Made by a program: the position numbers and the translations under genes. 64,000 nucleotides of DNA from Demequina sediminicola (lineage in GTDB: Bacteria > Actinomycetota > Actinomycetes > Actinomycetales > Demequinaceae): contig NZ_BBRB01000001.1 of assembly GCF_000975055.1 (NCBI RefSeq), forward strand, positions 875,751-939,750, written 5' to 3'. The notes beneath the pieces are model-generated. The model did no database searches and was not told the origin of the DNA. It worked only from the letters and a program-made list of their open reading frames with translations. This document shows positions 60,454 to 64,000 of the stretch, piece after piece; position 1 is the stretch's first letter, and every line of letters starts with the position of its first letter.

Positions 60454-60473
60454 GCCCCTCCTGTGGGAGGGGC
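60454..60473 (+). terminator. Hairpin terminator after tRNA-Ser(UGA)
   Basis: GCCCCTCC-TGTG-GGAGGGGC followed by TTTCGTGTTT, a typical intrinsic terminator 40 bp after the tRNA. The 60474-60584 stretch then holds the next promoter (TTGCTC 60538, TACCCT 60562; 18-bp spacer). Confidence 0.85.
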
Positions 60474-60537
60474 TTTCGTGTTTCTGGCTGCACGTGGGGC
60501 GCGAGCCGGCACCGTGGGCTGTTGTTTCGTGTCCGCT

Positions 60538-60567
60538 TTGCTCAGTGAGCCCTGCGACCGGTACCCT
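60538..60567 (+). promoter_or_regulatory. Promoter of tRNA-Ser(GCU)
   Basis: -35 TTGCTC (60538-60543), 18-bp spacer, -10 TACCCT (60562-60567). Confidence 0.55.
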
Positions 60568-60584
60568 GTGGAGGCACCACTCAT

Positions 60585-60671
60585 GGAGACGTGACTGAGC
60601 GGCCGAAAGTGCATCCCTGCTAAGGATGTGATGGGGTAACCCATCCGTGGGTTCGAATCCCACCGTCTCCG
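60585..60671 (+). tRNA. tRNA-Ser(GCU)
   Basis: GGAGACG pairs with CGTCTCC; long variable arm; anticodon loop CTGCTAA reads GCU. T-arm GGTTCGAATCC. 87 nt, CCA not encoded. Confidence 0.96.
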
Positions 60672-60731
60672 CCCATGGACGCCCCGTCATTCCAGCCCTG
60701 TTGGGTTGGCGGGGTCTCCGGTGGACGAGTG

Positions 60732-60761
60732 TTCTGAGGACCGCTCTGAAACCTGTATAGT
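60732..60761 (+). promoter_or_regulatory. Promoter of tRNA-Arg(ACG)
   Basis: TTCTGA (60732-60737), 18-bp spacer, TATAGT (60756-60761), 24 bp before the tRNA. Confidence 0.55.
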
Positions 60762-60785
60762 GGTGTCTCGGCCCAGCAGGGTCAT

Positions 60786-60858
60786 GCGCCCGTAGCTCAA
60801 CGGATAGAGCATCTGACTACGGATCAGAAGGTTGGGGGTTCGAATCCCTCCGGGCGCG
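60786..60858 (+). tRNA. tRNA-Arg(ACG)
   Basis: GCGCCCG pairs with CGGGCGC; D-stem GCTC/GAGC; anticodon stem TCTGA/TCAGA around loop CTACGGA with anticodon ACG (A34 to inosine expected); T-arm GGGGGTTCGAATCCCTC. 73 nt, CCA not encoded. Confidence 0.97.
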
Positions 60859-60863
60859 CAGAT

Positions 60864-60895
60864 AGAACCCCCGTCGCGATTGCGGCGGGGGTTCT
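60864..60895 (+). terminator. Terminator after tRNA-Arg(ACG)
   Basis: AGAACCCCCG and CGGGGGTTCT (10-bp stem, with an inner CGC/GCG), followed by TTT. Directly downstream of the tRNA. Confidence 0.9.
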
Positions 60896-60986
60896 TTGCG
60901 TGGTGGGTGGGGTGGTAGGTCTCCCTGCGGCGGCGCCGCCATCGGGGCCGGATGTGGCGACGCAAGCGGCGGTATCCGACCAGATT

Positions 60987-61064
60987 CGAAACGTTTCGGG
61001 ACCATGGTCCTTGGTGTGACGCGCATCACAGTGAGAGTGTGGAAGTGGTCACAAAGATATGACC
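60987..61064. promoter_or_regulatory. Cluster of palindromic operator-like sites
   Basis: Four symmetric sites in 78 bp: CGAAACGTTTCG (60987-60998, LacI-family style), GGACCATGGTCC (60999-61010), TGTGACGCGCATCACA (61015-61030, exact Crp/GlxR consensus TGTGA-N6-TCACA) and GGTCA-N8-TGACC (61047-61064). They lie 97-174 bp before the LAxTG protein start. The rest of 60896-61160 shows only a possible -10 (TAGTCT near 61108) and a CCAGT-GAA-ACTGG hairpin near 61139 covering the ribosome-binding site. Confidence 0.6.
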
Positions 61065-61160
61065 GGCCGGTGTCTCTGCCACGAGGCGAGAACACCATCG
61101 ATATGAGCACATAGTCTCCAGCGGGCCCGGTTCCCGACCCAGTGAAACTGGAGCGTTGTC

Positions 61161-63431
61161 ATGTACCACTTGTCCCCGTCCTCGCACCACCTCCTCCCCG
61201 CTCTTGTCCTCCGTGCACTCGGCGTCATCGCCGCCCTGGCCGTAGCGGCAGTTCTCCTCGGCGCATTCGCGGTGCCGGCATACGCCGCTAGCGATGCCGA
61301 TATCGCAGCCGTCACCGATGTTCAGAACCCCGCCGATGACACCGCAGACACCGATGCGGAACCCACCGCCACCGCGGTCCCCAGCCCAGACCCGACTGTG
61401 GCCCCGAGCGAGACGCCAACTGCTGACCCCGCAGTGATCTCCACCCCCACAGCAACACCCACTCCTCCACCCATAGCGGACGACTCCTCAAACCCAGCCC
61501 CAGCCCCCGCTCCAGCACCCACCGACTCCACGAACATCGTCGATGCGATCACCGGCATCGTCCTTGACTCCACCCACATCACCGATGGCGATCAGGTCAT
61601 GCTGAAGGCCACCTGGTCACTCCCCAGCAACGTCGCTCCCGGAAGCCACTTCGGAATCACTCTTCCCGCTCAGCTCAGCAGCCACCCACTGCCCCCCTTC
61701 TCCTTGCTCGACTCACAGGGCGACGAGGTCGGCATCTGCACCGTTTCCAACGACGGAATCGATTGTGTCGACGGCGACTATGTCGGAACCCACCAGCACG
61801 TCCACGGCGACATCTGGATGAAGGTCACGGCGCACACCTCCACCGAGGTCACTGAGGTCGAGATCCTGGACGCCACCGGTGCTTCGCACACTGTGCCAGT
61901 CACCCTGGCACCCAAGGCTCCCGCCCACCACTCCAGCCGCCACGCATATGTGCCCAGCACTCACGTAGTAAAGCGGGCCCTCAGCACAGACACCGACCGC
62001 CGCCGTATCCACTGGCAGGTCAGCACTCCCGCAGGCTCGGGCGACGTCACCGTGAATGACGTGTGGACAGCCACGGGTGTCGACAGCAGTGACATCACCT
62101 TGCAGGGAACACCTCAGGTGCAGTGCAAGGCCGCTGACTCGGGTGCGGTCTCTCAGGTCCCACGCGGCCAAGTGTCGCGGACCGGGAACTCCGGAATGCA
62201 CGTGCACATCAATGGCACATGCGATGGAACGTACATCGTCAAGTACTGGACGCAACTGCCCGCGAGCGCCACTGGGTCCGTGACCGTCAAGAACACTGCC
62301 ACCGTCCCAGGGGTAGGCACAGCAACTGCTCACCGCGACTGGAACGCCCCGGCCCCGCTGACCAAGTCAGTAGCCGGTGACAACGATCACCGCAGCGCTA
62401 CGTGGACGGTCAAGGTCGACGCATCGAGCGTCCCTAGCGGCGCTGTCGTGATCAAGGATTCATACTCGGACCGCTTGACCCTCGACGCTGACTCGGTGGC
62501 TTTGCAGTGCAAGGTCATGGGGAACTCTCACAGCATCGACGACTCGACCTGGTCGGCCGCCGCATCGGACGCCCAACGCCACCTGCTCCAAGTGACGATC
62601 AACGACACGTCGTGCCGAGTCGATGGAGGCCAGTATGTGCTGACCTACAGCACGGCCTACCCGCGGGACGCCTTCACCGGTGAGAAGTACAGCAACTCAG
62701 TGCACGTGGATTCCCACACGGCAACTCGCACAGTGACGTACACCGCATCGGCTGGTGGCGGTGCTGCCGGAACGCCGATGTGGTCGCTGCACCTCAGCAA
62801 GGACGTCACTGGCGCCGGCGAGGCTTTGGTGGGCGACACCCCGTTCACCGTTGACTGGTCCTGGACCGATGGTGGCGCCACCAAGTCGGGTCACGTCGAC
62901 GTGGCAGACGGCACGGGCGCAACGATTGCCCGGATCCCCGCAGGTGCACACGTCACGCTGAGCGAGCACGAGTCACCCGTCGACGGTGTCTACTTCACTG
63001 ACCCGGTGTACTCCGGTGCACACGTACAGCAGGTCGCACAGCGTGCAGCTCAGGTCGCAGGTACCGACGGTACCGTCGCGGTGGGGCTGGAGAACCCGAC
63101 GGCTCTGGTTCCCGCTCCTACTGCCGTGAACTCGCCTCACCAGGTGCCGAACCAAGTGCCGACCCCAACTCCGGTAGCCACACCCCCGTTGGTCCCCGCA
63201 CTGCGGACGCCCTCGACGCCTAGCACCACCACATCGGTCCCTTCAACCCCCAGTGTCACCACCGATGTCACCGCCCACCCCAGCGATGGCAACCGTGTGC
63301 CGCCGGCCCAGGTCCTCGCCCACACAGGCGCTGACCCCCTCCCGGGTGTGCTGCTCGCGCTTGGCCTGCTGATCGCTGGTGGCGGACTCGTGGTGGCCGG
63401 TAGCCGCCGCCGGGTTACAGTCGGAGAATGA
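61161..63431 (+). CDS. LAxTG-anchored surface protein
   Basis: 756 residues, ATG with GGAG seven bases upstream. Signal peptide (ALGVIAALAVAAVLLGAFAV then AYA). A 100-residue Thr/Pro-rich spacer follows (PTPPPIADDSSNPAPAPAPA). Two or three related beta domains come next (ITDGDQVMLKATWSLPSNVA; RRRIHWQVSTPAGSGDVTVN; HRSATWTVKVDASSVPSGAV). A SpaA/DUF5979-like domain (LHLSKDVTGAG, Glu in TLSEHES, Asn in LENP) is then followed by a second Pro/Thr spacer, LAHTG (63315-63329), a helix and GSRRR. LAxTG is the motif of class E sortases in high-GC Gram-positives. The following DUF885 gene overlaps by 4 bp. Confidence 0.87.
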   Translation: MYHLSPSSHHLLPALVLRALGVIAALAVAAVLLGAFAVPAYAASDADIAAVTDVQNPADDTADTDAEPTATAVPSPDPTVAPSETPTADPAVISTPTATPTPPPIADDSSNPAPAPAPAPTDSTNIVDAITGIVLDSTHITDGDQVMLKATWSLPSNVAPGSHFGITLPAQLSSHPLPPFSLLDSQGDEVGICTVSNDGIDCVDGDYVGTHQHVHGDIWMKVTAHTSTEVTEVEILDATGASHTVPVTLAPKAPAHHSSRHAYVPSTHVVKRALSTDTDRRRIHWQVSTPAGSGDVTVNDVWTATGVDSSDITLQGTPQVQCKAADSGAVSQVPRGQVSRTGNSGMHVHINGTCDGTYIVKYWTQLPASATGSVTVKNTATVPGVGTATAHRDWNAPAPLTKSVAGDNDHRSATWTVKVDASSVPSGAVVIKDSYSDRLTLDADSVALQCKVMGNSHSIDDSTWSAAASDAQRHLLQVTINDTSCRVDGGQYVLTYSTAYPRDAFTGEKYSNSVHVDSHTATRTVTYTASAGGGAAGTPMWSLHLSKDVTGAGEALVGDTPFTVDWSWTDGGATKSGHVDVADGTGATIARIPAGAHVTLSEHESPVDGVYFTDPVYSGAHVQQVAQRAAQVAGTDGTVAVGLENPTALVPAPTAVNSPHQVPNQVPTPTPVATPPLVPALRTPSTPSTTTSVPSTPSVTTDVTAHPSDGNRVPPAQVLAHTGADPLPGVLLALGLLIAGGGLVVAGSRRRVTVGE

Positions 63432-64000
63432 CTGAGTTGAAAGCACTTGCCGACGAGTACTTCGCCTTTCGACAGGAAGCCGACGTACTCCGGCTGCTGT
63501 GGAGCGGTTCTCTTGACGCCCTTGAGCGTTGGGAGGACCTCTCCCCAGCGGGCATTCACGAGCAACAAGACGCCTTGCGCGACTTTGCCGCACGTGCGGC
63601 GGCGCTGGAGATCGATGAGTCTGACCCTCGCGAGGTGTCGTTGCGTGACTCGCTGGTGCATACGGCAACTCAGCGTGCCGTGAGTTTGACGTGGTTCAGC
63701 GAGTTGGAGGCAGTCAACCCGCACATGGGTGTGATGCCTCTGGCGCAGGTGTTCTTGGGGCGTTTCCCGTTGACCACCGATGCTGATGGTGAGCGTTACG
63801 TTGCCAAGCTGGCTGCGTTGCCAGCGATGCTGGATGACATGGCAGCCGCAGTTCAGGTTGCGGCATTGTCGGGGCGTGTGGCGTTGGCTTCGCATCTGCG
63901 CCAAAGTGCGCAGGGGATGGCGGATCTGGCCGCAGACCCCGCACCGTTGTTGGCGCAGAACCCGCCAGCCGAGTCGTCGGACTCTCAGGCGTGGCAGGAG
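63428..64000 (+). CDS. DUF885-family protein, 5' part (runs off window)
   Basis: ATG at 63428 overlaps the previous TGA by 4 bp, and the frame stays open to the window end (191 codons). Begins MTELKALADEYFAFRQEADV; contains EAVNPHMGVMPLAQVFLGRF and ERYVAKLAALPAMLDDMAAA, a pattern I associate with the N-terminal half of DUF885 (putative metalloprotease-like) proteins. The catalytic half is outside the window. Coupling to a sortase-anchored protein is unusual and may be coincidental read-through. Confidence 0.75.
   Translation, partial: MTELKALADEYFAFRQEADVLRLLWSGSLDALERWEDLSPAGIHEQQDALRDFAARAAALEIDESDPREVSLRDSLVHTATQRAVSLTWFSELEAVNPHMGVMPLAQVFLGRFPLTTDADGERYVAKLAALPAMLDDMAAAVQVAALSGRVALASHLRQSAQGMADLAADPAPLLAQNPPAESSDSQAWQE

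Noticed and set aside
60325..60858. tRNA-associated integration site
   Set aside because: No integrase or repeated tRNA 3' end was seen near the tRNA genes.
1..64000. CRISPR array, prophage or insertion sequence
   Set aside because: No regular spacer-repeat array, transposase or phage structural gene was found on either strand.

Overview
The window is GC-rich, densely coding DNA of a Gram-positive actinobacterium, probably of the order Micrococcales. The evidence is GTG and TTG starts, 4-bp ATGA/GTGA gene overlaps, apparent leaderless starts (TANNNT followed 6-7 nt later by the start codon), a conservon (CvnA-D), LPxTG- and LAxTG-type surface proteins and a MoxR/DUF58/transglutaminase operon. 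I cannot name a genus. I see no integrase, transposase, phage gene or CRISPR array.

Layout. 1-10.05 kb: seven tightly coupled genes, comprising the end of an Fn3/Ig-like surface protein, a MoxR ATPase, a DUF58 protein, a TgpA-like membrane transglutaminase homologue that lacks its catalytic Cys and His, a membrane FHA protein, a PP2C phosphatase and a membrane protein with eight D-x-T-x-x-S-x-R-R/H repeats. 10.1-16.9 kb: one-carbon and methionine metabolism and repair (gcvT, gcvH, Nudix, 3-methyladenine glycosylase, metF, an OsmC-like protein, metE). 16.9-23.1 kb, minus strand: an orphan prepilin, two GNAT acetyltransferases, an MFS permease, a KhtT/KhtU-like K+/H+ antiporter pair and an APH-type kinase. 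23.2-25.8 kb: a probable copper/peroxidase module (membrane protein, PCuAC lipoprotein, Tat-exported DyP peroxidase). 25.8-32.9 kb: a MalY/PatB-type lyase, unknown proteins, an ATP-grasp enzyme, a second MFS permease and two tandem LppM-like lipoproteins. 33-41.3 kb: a 2.75-kilo-residue LPxTG surface protein with seven C-terminal DUF5979-like domains.

41.3-53 kb is mostly housekeeping: pgm, a GT2 glycosyltransferase, pheA, a DUF559 endonuclease-like gene, a diacylglycerol-kinase-like gene, serS, two HAD phosphatases, an AGE-family epimerase and a quinone oxidoreductase. 53.2-59.8 kb is a conservon, meaning a sensor kinase, a roadblock protein, a DUF742 protein and a small GTPase that are expected to act as one membrane signalling complex. 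59.9-60.9 kb holds a PIN protein and three tRNA genes. 61.2 kb to the end holds an LAxTG surface protein behind an unusual cluster of palindromic sites, then the start of a DUF885 gene.

Three features stand out. First, a ~62-bp near-perfect intergenic palindrome occurs closed at 29.7 and 52.0 kb and split into two inverted arms that bracket the DUF559 gene at 45.1-46.4 kb. Second, the FHA protein and its repeat-bearing neighbour share a T-V-M-x-x-R-R-R motif, which suggests a phospho-threonine/FHA/PP2C circuit. Third, the 9-mer GCATCGGCC is strongly over-represented. All protein calls come from reading the sequence; no database search was run.
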